The notes below the pieces were generated by a model, which was given only the letters and a program-made list of their open reading frames with translations, was not told the origin of the DNA and ran no database searches. This document shows positions 8,235-16,783 of a stretch of DNA of 23,192 nt, piece after piece. Origin of the DNA: a virus; the IMG/VR virus record IMGVR_UViG_3300010885_033104, positions 1 through 23,192 of that record; one strand, written 5' to 3'. The translations under genes were made by a program, and so were the position numbers. Within the stretch, counting starts at the first letter, position 1; each line of letters starts with the position of its first letter.

Positions 8235-9269
8235 TTATTTAGAATTGGTTAAAAAATCAATATACAGTTGTTGTATAACTGATTCATCATACTCTTCACG
8301 ATCAGCCTTTGATTCAATTTTACTCAAAATTTTATTGATATCTTGCAGAGAAAGATTTGGTTTTTCCATCAAATATTCGGCATATGATCTATGTGTTTTA
8401 TTAAATGCTGTTATAGCATATGCGGGTATATACCCCCACGGTGTATCTTTTTTGATACTTGATATGGGATGATCAATTGAATCATAAACTCCCTTTAAAT
8501 CATAACAGGTTTTCTGAATTGAGTTTAAATAACCCATTATTAATTCTGTACACAAATTACCGGGAATTCTACCCATTCCTTGAACCGAACAATCAATATA
8601 GGCTAATCTTGTATCTTTCACCATATCAATAAAACTAATAGCCAATGCTAATGATATTGAAAGATTTTCATGTAAATGTAATCCTATAGCAATGTCTTTA
8701 TCTAATTGCTGGTTAAATGTAGAAAAAATATTTGGTAAATCGGATGGTAGTATAGATCCAAAAGTATCTACAATATAAATTCCTTTTGGTTTAAATTGAT
8801 TCAAAGAAAATAACAACTGTTTAAGTTCTTGATCAGAATAACTCAAAACATTTACTGGGTTAAAAAATACCTCATAACCATATGATCTAGCAATCTCTGC
8901 TTGATGTAGCATTAGATCTAAATCATTATAGTGAAAGGCAAATCGTAAAAACTTGATTTTACCAGTGCATTTTTTTAACTTAGAAATGTCATACCAATCT
9001 GGACGAATCATTAAACAAAAATCTTGATCCGTATCAATGTTTTTTGTAAATTTTTCTGCTTCTGAAACAAAATTAAATAGGCTTTGATCTTTGCTATGAT
9101 TACCGTTTTTTAAAAATCCCAGTTCAATAAGATCTATATTAGTAGTTGATAAGTTATTAACAATTTTATTGATGTTTTCTTCACCAAAATTAAAATTGTT
9201 AACATATCCACCATCTCTTAAAGTGCAATCTAATAGTTTGATGTTTGATTTATTTTGTTGCATTACCAT
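8235..9269 (-). CDS. DRE-TIM metallolyase family aldolase (HMGL-like)
   Basis: The protein is 344 residues with the signature LLDCTLRDGG (metal-binding Asp and Arg, residues 12-21), the metal ligands in GLHLHEN (H198, H200), and GMGRIPGN (231-238) close to the active-site lid. This is the fold of HMG-CoA lyase, isopropylmalate synthase and 4-hydroxy-2-oxovalerate aldolase. Members of the aldolase type split or form C-C bonds with pyruvate and aldehydes. It lies directly upstream of the TPP enzyme, and the two probably act in one route, for example to build or supply a two-carbon or keto-acid unit for a branched sugar. The start is ATG 9269 or ATG 9263; the second would give a TAATG overlap with the 4,6-dehydratase gene. 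Substrate unknown. Confidence 0.85.
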   Translation of the reverse strand: MVMQQNKSNIKLLDCTLRDGGYVNNFNFGEENINKIVNNLSTTNIDLIELGFLKNGNHSKDQSLFNFVSEAEKFTKNIDTDQDFCLMIRPDWYDISKLKKCTGKIKFLRFAFHYNDLDLMLHQAEIARSYGYEVFFNPVNVLSYSDQELKQLLFSLNQFKPKGIYIVDTFGSILPSDLPNIFSTFNQQLDKDIAIGLHLHENLSISLALAISFIDMVKDTRLAYIDCSVQGMGRIPGNLCTELIMGYLNSIQKTCYDLKGVYDSIDHPISSIKKDTPWGYIPAYAITAFNKTHRSYAEYLMEKPNLSLQDINKILSKIESKADREEYDESVIQQLYIDFLTNSK

Positions 9270-10210
9270 ATAAATTTATTCTTATAGTATTCTACTGTAG
9301 GTTTTAGATTTTCATCAAAATTACTTTTAGGTTCCCAACCAATTGATCGTAATTTTGAATCATCTAGTGCATATCTTACATCTTGTCCGGGTCGATTGAA
9401 AGAAAAATTAATATATTCTTTTTGGTTTTCGGTTATACCATATGCAGTTAATATTTTTGTAACTGTTTCCATGTTACTTTGTTCGTAACCACCACAGATA
9501 TTATAAATTTCATTCGTAACACCGTTTTCTATTATCTGAATAACGGCGTTTGCTGTGTCTTCTGCATGTAACCAGTTTCTAATTGGTGTTCCATTATTAT
9601 GAATCGGTATTTTTCTTCCTAATTTTAAATACTTACATGCCTTTGGTATTAATTTTTCAACATATTGACCTATACCGTAATTATTAGTAGGACGAATGAT
9701 AACATAGGGTATTTTATAAGTTCTAGCCCATGCCAATATTAACATATCTGCTGCCGCCTTTGAAGCAGAATATGGATTAGAAGGTTTTAACACATCCGTT
9801 TCTGTGTGTGCGCCATCTATAATATCTCCATATACTTCATCCGTACTGAAATGTAACAGAACGGGAATTTTAGTATTCTCTTGTCTATAGTTTTTTAGTA
9901 ATTCCAAGATGTTATGAACACCATTTATATTACTAGTGATAAAGTCATCACTATTGGCAATTGAATTACCAACATGGGTTTCTGCTGCGGTGTTTATAAT
10001 GTAATCACAGTCATATAGAAACTTTAAATCATTGATATCACAATGAACAAATGAGAAATTATCATACTGCTTAAATTCTTCCAATAATTGTTTGTTTGCT
10101 GCATATGTCATTTTGTCTACGCCTTTAACATACCATCCTTTTTTAAGGCACAAACGAGTTACATATGAACCAATAAATCCCAAACAACCAGTAATATATA
10201 CGACTTTCAT
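9263..10210 (-). CDS. RmlB-like NDP-glucose 4,6-dehydratase
   Basis: The 315-residue SDR has ITGCLGFIGSYV (GxxGxxG at 8-14), the catalytic triad segment FSTDEVYGD (T123, D124, E125) and NPYSASKAAADML with Y147 and K151. It also has RPTNNYGIGQYVEKLIP, typical of dTDP- or CDP-glucose 4,6-dehydratases. These make the NDP-4-keto-6-deoxyglucose that feeds deoxysugar routes, here most likely the 3-dehydrase at 12.5-13.8 kb. The nucleotide (dTDP, CDP or UDP) cannot be told from the motifs. It is slightly shorter than RmlB (about 350 aa). The start overlaps the upstream SDR stop as TAATG. Confidence 0.9.
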   Translation of the reverse strand: MKVVYITGCLGFIGSYVTRLCLKKGWYVKGVDKMTYAANKQLLEEFKQYDNFSFVHCDINDLKFLYDCDYIINTAAETHVGNSIANSDDFITSNINGVHNILELLKNYRQENTKIPVLLHFSTDEVYGDIIDGAHTETDVLKPSNPYSASKAAADMLILAWARTYKIPYVIIRPTNNYGIGQYVEKLIPKACKYLKLGRKIPIHNNGTPIRNWLHAEDTANAVIQIIENGVTNEIYNICGGYEQSNMETVTKILTAYGITENQKEYINFSFNRPGQDVRYALDDSKLRSIGWEPKSNFDENLKPTVEYYKNKFIW

Positions 10211-11061
10211 TATTTACTTTCCTTTTTATAGAAGTTCACTAGCATTTCAATTGTAGTATCAATATTAAATTTTTGCTTGAAGCCATAAGATATTAACTTT
10301 GCAGTGTCAAGATAGGAATGCCGTACTTGAACAATATCATGAAAAGTCGTTGGCTGAATGTGTATTATTTTTGATGTTGAACCAGAATACTCAATCGCTT
10401 TGTTTATCATGTCCAAAAATTTATATGGTTTACCACTTCCAATATTTATTATCTGATTGGGGGGTGATTTATCCATGCACAGTTTAAGCGCAGAGCAAAC
10501 ATCTTCTACATGAATATAATCACGCAGAACTTCTCCACCATAATATAGTGGAACATCTCTATTATTAACTATTTCTCTGATCAAGAATTGAAGAGCATTT
10601 TTCTTCTTGGAGATCTTCTTATCTCCTTCTCCTATCACATTGGCTAATCTTAATATTCTGTATTTTATATTATGAGTTTGACAGAAAGAAACTAGTAATT
10701 GTTCAGCACAATATTTTGTGATTGAATAGAATCCAGAAGGATTACATTTTGAATAATCCTCCCGGAATGGCATTTCATAGTTTTTACCATAAACAAACCA
10801 AGAACTTACGAAGTTAAAAATAGTATCACTATTTTTTGGCAGATTTTCTAACACATTCATAAGAACTGTTAGATTGGTGTCAATATCAATGTGGAGATCA
10901 GTATGTACATTGTAATTGTCCACCGTGCTTATAAAATATAAAACATTATCTGTTTTTGACTTATAATCATTTCTGTCTATCCGTATAACAGAATCTGAAT
11001 ATAGTTCACAAAATTTAGATCCTATGAACCCAGTGGAACCAAAAACAGATATATCATTCAT
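10210..11061 (-). CDS. SDR-family nucleotide-sugar reductase/epimerase
   Basis: This 283-residue extended SDR has VFGSTGFIGSKF (GxxGxxG at 8-14), a catalytic Ser region NFVSSWFVYG near 83-92 and Y112-S-I-T-K116. The context resembles CDP-abequose/paratose synthases and YerF-type reductases, which finish 3,6-dideoxyhexose synthesis by reducing the 4-keto or branch keto group. A reductase acting after the E1-like 3-dehydrase and possibly the TPP enzyme is a reasonable guess, but C3/C5 epimerases and C4 epimerases share these motifs. It overlaps the upstream glycosyltransferase stop by 8 bases and the 4,6-dehydratase start by 1 base (TAATG). Confidence 0.8.
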   Translation of the reverse strand: MNDISVFGSTGFIGSKFCELYSDSVIRIDRNDYKSKTDNVLYFISTVDNYNVHTDLHIDIDTNLTVLMNVLENLPKNSDTIFNFVSSWFVYGKNYEMPFREDYSKCNPSGFYSITKYCAEQLLVSFCQTHNIKYRILRLANVIGEGDKKISKKKNALQFLIREIVNNRDVPLYYGGEVLRDYIHVEDVCSALKLCMDKSPPNQIINIGSGKPYKFLDMINKAIEYSGSTSKIIHIQPTTFHDIVQVRHSYLDTAKLISYGFKQKFNIDTTIEMLVNFYKKESK

Positions 11062-11830
11062 CGAATATAACCTTTTCGAATTTTGCTATATTGTGTTTAT
11101 TGTTTTTAATAAACATTTCATATGGATACTGCTGAATATCTGAAACTATTTTCTTAATTGGAAACGGGCACATAAGAGTAGGATATCCATCGATATCATT
11201 TTTTTCATACAACAATTCTATTAATTTTCTATTGAAAAGAGGTTTATTATCTTCATGTGTTTCTATTTTTTCATTTTTTAAATTATATGCAGCAATGTTA
11301 TAGATTCCACCAACCATTAATTTTGGTATAGAATAACCAATCTTAGTCATATGTCTCCAATGCATATCTGCATCCTCTTCACCAAATCCACAAAGGCGTT
11401 CATCAAAATAACCTATTTTATGCAAAATAGACTTAGTGCATACAAAATGCGAAAACCCATGATTGATTGTAAAAAATTCTTGCTTAGTTGCGTTGATGTG
11501 ATTTACAATTTCATTGTATATGTTGGGATTTGCCCATGCAACATCATCACATACTATAAAGTTATATTCTGTCTTGCTAAAAATGACCAAATTGTTCCAA
11601 AGTTTACTTAGTCCCTTAAACTCTGGACAAAATATAGGATAAATGTTTTTATATTGTTTTGCCAAATCTAACATTTCAATTCTATAACTATCTGGCATTT
11701 CTTCTTCATTATTACCATTTATGGCTAATAAAATATCAACAGTTTCTGGAACCGTTAATCTAATTCTTCGAATTAGTTCTGCTACCAATTCTTTTCTTTG
11801 TCTAAATGTAACTATTCCTATACTTAACAT
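11054..11830 (-). CDS. GT2-like glycosyltransferase
   Basis: The 258-residue GT-A protein opens SIGIVTFRQRKELVAELI, has a CDD nucleotide-sugar site at 94-96 and a GFGEEDADMHWR segment (148-159) that matches the catalytic ED motif of family 2 transferases. There is no membrane helix, so it acts in the cytoplasm on soluble or membrane-linked acceptors or on phage proteins. The start has the clearest SD of the cluster (GAGGAG, about 9 bases upstream) and a 13-base gap, so translation can begin independently here. Donor sugar unknown. Confidence 0.8.
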   Translation of the reverse strand: MLSIGIVTFRQRKELVAELIRRIRLTVPETVDILLAINGNNEEEMPDSYRIEMLDLAKQYKNIYPIFCPEFKGLSKLWNNLVIFSKTEYNFIVCDDVAWANPNIYNEIVNHINATKQEFFTINHGFSHFVCTKSILHKIGYFDERLCGFGEEDADMHWRHMTKIGYSIPKLMVGGIYNIAAYNLKNEKIETHEDNKPLFNRKLIELLYEKNDIDGYPTLMCPFPIKKIVSDIQQYPYEMFIKNNKHNIAKFEKVIFDE

Positions 11831-11843
11831 GTTATATCACTCC

Positions 11844-12536
11844 TCAAAGATATTTACTAAAATGATCATTTAAAATTTTAACTCTATTGTTATTAGACAC
11901 ACCAGTAAGATGTGCTAGAAAACTGTGTTCATTCCAAGGAGCATAAATTGCTCTACGACCAGTCCAACAAGTTGTATCCATAATTGGCGCTGGAACAGAA
12001 TTTAAAAAATTATGTTCTAATACTTTTATTACACTATTTGGTAAAGATCCACGATGAATTGCATTTAATGCATCTTGCTCTGTTGGAAATTTCTTTGCAC
12101 AATTATAAAACACATTCAAAAATGCATCCGTGTACTGAGTGCGTTGTATAATAAAATTCCCAGTACTAAATGTCCATTTACCAATCCAATCATAAGATGC
12201 ATAAAATGTATTATGTTCATCTAATTCAAATTTTTCTATAGAATAATTATCATCAGTTATGATGGAATCTGCATCTACCCACATAACAATATCATAATAT
12301 TCTAGCATTTCAAATGTACGAACTGCACGCAAAAAACCAATATCAGTATCTTTAAATCCGTACTTTTTATCAGTTCCAAAAGTTCGTAAAGTCATCAAAT
12401 CATAACCATGTTTTTTTGCATACCTCTGCTTAGATGGCAAAGTTAATTCAAAAACTTCATTCATTGTCTTGTCAGTTTCTAATGGATTACGAACAATTTC
12501 CGATGATCCTGTTAATATTAGAACTCTTTTATTCAT
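11844..12536 (-). CDS. GT34-like (GMA12/MNN10-type) glycosyltransferase
   Basis: From the ATG at 12536 the protein has 230 residues. I chose this start because GGAA lies 6 bases upstream; the longer frame has no ATG. It begins RVLILTG, then SKQRYAKKHGYDLM, a DxD site in MWVDADSII (D88-A-D90), a TFSTGNFIIQRT segment and a C-terminal SFLAHLTG. This order matches the galactosyltransferase GMA12/MNN10 family (GT34), which transfers alpha-galactose or mannose with a divalent metal. Family call moderate; donor unknown. The start lies 1 base past the stop of the E1-like gene. Confidence 0.75.
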   Translation of the reverse strand: MNKRVLILTGSSEIVRNPLETDKTMNEVFELTLPSKQRYAKKHGYDLMTLRTFGTDKKYGFKDTDIGFLRAVRTFEMLEYYDIVMWVDADSIITDDNYSIEKFELDEHNTFYASYDWIGKWTFSTGNFIIQRTQYTDAFLNVFYNCAKKFPTEQDALNAIHRGSLPNSVIKVLEHNFLNSVPAPIMDTTCWTGRRAIYAPWNEHSFLAHLTGVSNNNRVKILNDHFSKYL

Positions 12537-12537
12537 A

Positions 12538-13848
12538 TTATATTCCTGCGAAAAAATTTGTAGTGATTTGTTCGATATAGTCCAGTTGCTCATTAGTAAT
12601 TACTGGACTAGTTCCCAAAAAGAAAGTATCAGTAGTAACCTTTCTAGCATTTGGAAAATTGTTGATTACATCATCTTGATTCATTATACCAGTATAAGCG
12701 GGCTGTAGCATCACATTTCCAGCAAAGTACGGTCTAGTTTGAATCTTATTATCTTCAAAATAGTTTACAATGTCCTTACGCTTGAATGGCGCACCATCTT
12801 TGATTGTCAAGGCAAAAGCAAACCAACTTGGATTTGCATGTTCTGTTGCTTTTGGAAGAATAAAGAATTCTTCATACTTAGCAAAGATATCACTTAGTCT
12901 TTTGTGATTATGATTTCTCTTTTGAGTGATTGTTGGTAATTTCTTTAGTTGAGCAAGTCCCATAGCAGCCTGTAATTCAATTGGCTTTAGATTGAAACCA
13001 ATCTCATCATAAACATACTTGTGATCAAATACCTCATCAGGCAAAGAAGGAAGCCAATTAGAGAATCTTGTCTTACACATACCATTCTTTAACATATTGG
13101 CTTTCTTACCAACACAATAGCAACCTCTTCCCCACTCGCGGAAACTTCGAACTACGATCTCTTGCTGTTGTGTATTACAAGCAACGAATCCACCCTCACC
13201 CATAGTAATATGGTGGGCTGGATAGAAAGAACAACTAGCGAAGTCACCGAAAGATCCTAGTGGTTTACCATTGTAAGTAGAATCTAATGCATCACAGCAA
13301 TCCTCAAGAAATATTAAACCATACTGATTGACAATATCCATGAGTCTGTTCATATTTGGTGGATTACCCAACACATGTGCAAAAGTAATTACCTTGCAGC
13401 CTTCTTTTGCTTTTTGTTCTACTTGATCTAGGTTGAGATTGAGAGTGTCGATATCAATATCAACAAACTCAGGAACAAATCCAACTTGAAAAATTGGGTT
13501 AATTGTGGTGGGGAAACCGGCGATAGGAGTGATTACCTTTGTTCCCTTTTGGAAGTTTGTCAGTCTTTTGGATGTAAGAGCAGACATCATGAGCAGATTA
13601 GAACTGCTGCCGCTATTAGTCAAGATACCAAAATCTTTTCCAACATACTTTGGAAACTGATGTTCGAAACGAATACCGTTCTCGCCTAATACAAGCCACC
13701 CATTTAGTAAGGCTCGTATTGCTTCGACATATTCTTCCGTTCCAAAATATGGACCTGCGTATTGGACAATATCTTGTCCGGCAATCCATTTCTTTGATTC
13801 GTTCTTCTTGATTATAAACTCTTCTACTGCTTTTAAAATATCTTCCAT
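12538..13848 (-). CDS. RfbH/E1-type CDP-4-keto-6-deoxyhexose 3-dehydrase
   Basis: From the ATG at 13848 the protein has 436 residues, near the 437 of E1. It belongs to the DegT/DnrJ/EryC1/StrS fold but is not a transaminase: the PLP lysine is replaced by His (H212 in SFYPAHHITMGEGG), as in E1 (RfbH, AscC) and ColD. E1 holds a [2Fe-2S] cluster with cysteines C-X57-C-X-C-X7-C. Here C185-X57-C243-X-C245 is exact, and the fourth Cys (C258) follows after 12 residues, an insertion of five. E1 removes the C3 hydroxyl of CDP-4-keto-6-deoxyglucose, giving 3,6-dideoxyhexoses. Other matches: GFPTTINP, NCD-type LEDCCDALDSTY, and FDHKYVYDEIGFNLK. No obvious E3 ferredoxin-type reductase is in the window, so electrons must come from a host or distant phage protein. 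Confidence 0.92.
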   Translation of the reverse strand: MEDILKAVEEFIIKKNESKKWIAGQDIVQYAGPYFGTEEYVEAIRALLNGWLVLGENGIRFEHQFPKYVGKDFGILTNSGSSSNLLMMSALTSKRLTNFQKGTKVITPIAGFPTTINPIFQVGFVPEFVDIDIDTLNLNLDQVEQKAKEGCKVITFAHVLGNPPNMNRLMDIVNQYGLIFLEDCCDALDSTYNGKPLGSFGDFASCSFYPAHHITMGEGGFVACNTQQQEIVVRSFREWGRGCYCVGKKANMLKNGMCKTRFSNWLPSLPDEVFDHKYVYDEIGFNLKPIELQAAMGLAQLKKLPTITQKRNHNHKRLSDIFAKYEEFFILPKATEHANPSWFAFALTIKDGAPFKRKDIVNYFEDNKIQTRPYFAGNVMLQPAYTGIMNQDDVINNFPNARKVTTDTFFLGTSPVITNEQLDYIEQITTNFFAGI

Positions 13849-13850
13849 AA

Positions 13851-14687
13851 TTAATGAATACCCATTCCCCAATCATTTAAGTTTGGAATGTTATATTTTT
13901 TTACATTTTCTTTTATAGTTTTAAACTTAAAACTTTCTTCGATATTATGATTTTGATACACATTATATGGAACTTTTAATAAAAAATCAAACAATTTAAC
14001 ATCCCAATTAAAATTATTTACAGAATAATCGTATTCTTTTGCCGGCGTTGTTTTAACACCAAACTTAAGTTGAGCAACATAATCAGTCACTTTCCAATAA
14101 TACTGTTTAACTGCAACTGTTTTTTTATCCAACCATTGTATGTGTGCAACAAATAACATTGGATGATTTATTTTAATGGCTTTTCCGGGATGCGGTAAAT
14201 GCTCAGAGTGTCTTTGTGCATCTTTAAATGCGGCTCTAGAAGAATAAGAACCAATTCTATCTGCTATATGATCTCTCCATTTTCCATCTACTCGTATTTT
14301 ATTATAATCTGTGTATTGTATCCAATCCATATAAATTAAAGTATCTTTATATGTTTCTAAAATTTGTTCTAACTGTTCTTTAGTTAAATTACCATCAAGA
14401 TATTCATCTGTGTCTAAGCAAATAATTTTACCAGAATGTTTAAATGCCTCATCATACAACAGTTGCCTATTATTAGATTCTATGTCGCATTTATTTTCTA
14501 TATGTGTATCTGTTCGTAAAACATTCAAGATGTTGAATTTATCTTTATTTTCCATCAAATATTCATATGTGCCATCAGTTGAACTGTCATCCATGAAAAT
14601 AAAAGCATCTGCATATTTTTTCCATTGAGGAAGCATTTCTTTTAAGATAAACAATTCATTTTTTGTAAGGGTAATTTGTATTATCAT
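13851..14687 (-). CDS. GT2-like glycosyltransferase
   Basis: The 278-residue protein shows ITLTKNELFILKEML, FMDDSSTDGTYEYL (33-44) and a catalytic-type CLDTDEYLDG (DTDE at 92-95), as in family 2 transferases of the Glyco_tranf_2_4 type. A His-rich patch, QRHSEHLPHPGKA, and several aromatic residues follow in the C-terminal half. No membrane helix is seen. The start overlaps the upstream GT stop as ATGA, and the stop lies 2 bases before the E1-like start. Donor and acceptor unknown. Confidence 0.78.
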   Translation of the reverse strand: MIIQITLTKNELFILKEMLPQWKKYADAFIFMDDSSTDGTYEYLMENKDKFNILNVLRTDTHIENKCDIESNNRQLLYDEAFKHSGKIICLDTDEYLDGNLTKEQLEQILETYKDTLIYMDWIQYTDYNKIRVDGKWRDHIADRIGSYSSRAAFKDAQRHSEHLPHPGKAIKINHPMLFVAHIQWLDKKTVAVKQYYWKVTDYVAQLKFGVKTTPAKEYDYSVNNFNWDVKLFDFLLKVPYNVYQNHNIEESFKFKTIKENVKKYNIPNLNDWGMGIH

Positions 14688-15388
14688 TTTTGTGTTATTG
14701 TTGGAAACCCAGAAGACTTTCGATTCATATACATCTGTTTATCGTAATTAGAACCAATTTGCATGTTTCTTGCCATTAGACTATCTTGATTTTCAAACCA
14801 TTTATGAATAATTGGTCTTCGTTTTATGTGTTTGAGAACTCCTAATGATTCAAAAACTTCTGTCTGTTCATTGTCGCACCATTCAGATTTGTAATCAGGA
14901 TGATACACATATCCAAATAAATTGTACAGTGTTCTTCCAATAATAGGAAGAGTAATTAAAGTTTTATATCCTTCTGGACCTTTATGATCAAGCCGAGGAT
15001 CTGTATCATAGTTTAAACTGCCCTTTAAATCGGGAAAGAAAGAAAACATATCATTAACTATGATATCGTCCCAATTATTTTCAACTGGTTCCATATCATC
15101 TGCCGTAGAAATTAAAATATCCCAAGAACTATTGGGAATATCTCTATTTATTGCATGTATTTTTCCTCTACTTTCGCCATAAAAGAAACTAACAATTACA
15201 TTATCTGTATTTTTAGATTCTAGGAATTGACGAACATGTTCGTTGTTCAATAGGGCATCATCTGTGTCCATGCTAATGATTACTGTTATTTTATGTTTAC
15301 CAGAAGCCTTATTTAAATAAGAATTCAAATTTGACATAAATTTTTCAGGTCGTTGTCTTGTCGGATATTTTAATAAAATGTGTTTCAT
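14684..15388 (-). CDS. GT-A fold glycosyltransferase, GT2-like
   Basis: From the ATG at 15388 the protein has 234 residues; the longer frame begins with TTG. It starts ILLKYPTRQRPEKFMSNL, has ISMDTDDALLN (DTDD at 41-44) and STADDMEPVENNWDD (ADD at 96-98). A later WCDNEQTEVF segment (C-terminal Asp) could be the acceptor or metal site. The pattern is the small GT-A transferase type often seen in marine phage sugar clusters. There is no signal or membrane segment. It overlaps the next GT gene as ATGA, so the two may be made in equal amounts. Role inferred from the fold only. Confidence 0.72.
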   Translation of the reverse strand: MKHILLKYPTRQRPEKFMSNLNSYLNKASGKHKITVIISMDTDDALLNNEHVRQFLESKNTDNVIVSFFYGESRGKIHAINRDIPNSSWDILISTADDMEPVENNWDDIIVNDMFSFFPDLKGSLNYDTDPRLDHKGPEGYKTLITLPIIGRTLYNLFGYVYHPDYKSEWCDNEQTEVFESLGVLKHIKRRPIIHKWFENQDSLMARNMQIGSNYDKQMYMNRKSSGFPTITQK

Positions 15389-15398
15389 AGTAAAAATC

Positions 15399-16058
15399 TC
15401 ATAGTACAAAAATCATATTTTCCCATCTATTTTCTATTAATCTATAACCTAATTTTGTAAATTTCTCAAATAATGCAGTATGCATATTATCATTCTCTAT
15501 GCAAATTATTTTGCAGTTATAGTCTCTTGGATTAAACCAATCCTGAAGTGCCAATTTTGCAGAATATCCTTCTACATCTATATTGATAAAATCAAATGTA
15601 GGACCAAATTTATTAAGAAGTTCTTTCATTCCTATCTGCCCAATATAAACCTTTCTTGGATTTACTGGATCGCCTTCTGAATTAAATTCTTTATTGTTTT
15701 CTATTCCCCGTTGTGTCCAACTTTGGATAGTAGAAGAAACAGCACTCATGGGTGAATCATAAAATTCTAACATTCTTTGATTTGTTAGTTCTTCTTCTAA
15801 TACTACGGCTAGATTAACTAAGTCTGCTCGTCTTGGTATCATTTTATACATGTCACATAATTTATAAAAGCAATATGAAGAGGGTTCCACAAATACTCCA
15901 CTCCAATTATTAAATTGTAACATAAGTTGTCGAACATTACTAAATGTCTCTCCATCATATGCACCAATATCTAGCAATTTACCAGAAGTAATATTGTTAT
16001 GTAAAATGTAGTTTATGATTATATCTTGTTCATTGTTTTGCGAATAATTTTTTGTCAT
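15399..16058 (-). CDS. FkbM-family SAM-dependent methyltransferase
   Basis: The 219-residue protein has the SAM-binding motif LLDIGAYDGETFSN (28-41), FVEPSSYCFYKL after beta-strand 2, and the FkbM landmark FDFINIDVEGY (155-165). FkbM-type enzymes O-methylate sugar hydroxyls in O-antigens, capsules and secondary metabolites. In this cluster it would methylate a sugar made or placed by neighbouring enzymes. Phages may use this to cap a glycan or to mask it from host enzymes; that is inference. Confidence 0.88.
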   Translation of the reverse strand: MTKNYSQNNEQDIIINYILHNNITSGKLLDIGAYDGETFSNVRQLMLQFNNWSGVFVEPSSYCFYKLCDMYKMIPRRADLVNLAVVLEEELTNQRMLEFYDSPMSAVSSTIQSWTQRGIENNKEFNSEGDPVNPRKVYIGQIGMKELLNKFGPTFDFINIDVEGYSAKLALQDWFNPRDYNCKIICIENDNMHTALFEKFTKLGYRLIENRWENMIFVL

Positions 16059-16066
16059 ATATTATC

Positions 16067-16780
16067 TCATTTCATTTCGTGATTATCGACCAAATTACGA
16101 TCAGGCAAATAACCATCAAATTCGTAAATATCTTTCTCATTGTCTACAATTATTTGTTGACCAACAAAATAAACACCGTTATTATTAACTCCACGGTGTG
16201 TTCCGGGTGGAAATGGTTTTTTAGAAAAAAATGGATCGTGTTCAATATAACTGAATTTATTATTTTTTATTTTGTGAGTTAAATATGCAGACATAAAATT
16301 CTGATCTTGTGTTTTTTCTAAAGACGGATTATAGCGTTTAATGGCATTAAACATTTCACCTTTAAATTTATCACACTTAAGTCCAAACATTCCTGCTTGT
16401 ATAAACCAAGCATGATATGGATGATCTCGCATTATATGAATATCTGCATCTGATTTAATCCATTCATCTACTGCTAGTTTTTCTCTAAAAGACACTCTAG
16501 AGTCGGCATCTCTAAAAATTGCGCGTTCAACATCTGCAAAATCGACAGCAAAAAATCTATTCATTGCCGATCTATTATCACCAATAGATTCTATCTGTAT
16601 TACATTTGTATTTTTTCTAGTTTTAAGTTCTTTGATTATTTCTTCGGGAACACAGGAATTGCAGAAATAATAACAAACCCATCCCGGATAAACATCTAAT
16701 GCTAAATCTGCATTATTTATTGCTCCTCTCGTATAGAGAGGATTATTGCCCCATAAACTAAAAGAAATCACATTTTTCAT
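16067..16780 (-). CDS. GT-A-like glycosyltransferase of uncertain family
   Basis: The 237-residue protein begins NVISFSLWGNNPLYTRGA, has a DxD-like FRDADSRVS (89-97), then EKLAVDEWIKSDADIH and IMRDHPYHAWFIQAGMFG. The RDADSR and RDHPxH motifs point to a nucleotide-sugar-dependent transferase with metal binding, but I cannot match it to a named CAZy family. It begins 3 bases after the GT2 gene stop and has no clear SD, suggesting re-initiation. Call at fold level only. Confidence 0.62.
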   Translation of the reverse strand: MKNVISFSLWGNNPLYTRGAINNADLALDVYPGWVCYYFCNSCVPEEIIKELKTRKNTNVIQIESIGDNRSAMNRFFAVDFADVERAIFRDADSRVSFREKLAVDEWIKSDADIHIMRDHPYHAWFIQAGMFGLKCDKFKGEMFNAIKRYNPSLEKTQDQNFMSAYLTHKIKNNKFSYIEHDPFFSKKPFPPGTHRGVNNNGVYFVGQQIIVDNEKDIYEFDGYLPDRNLVDNHEMK

Positions 16781-16783
16781 TTT

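Noticed and set aside
12538-13848. Sugar aminotransferase of the DegT family
   Set aside because: The PLP-binding lysine is replaced by His and the Fe-S cysteine pattern of E1 is present, so it should be a 3-dehydrase.
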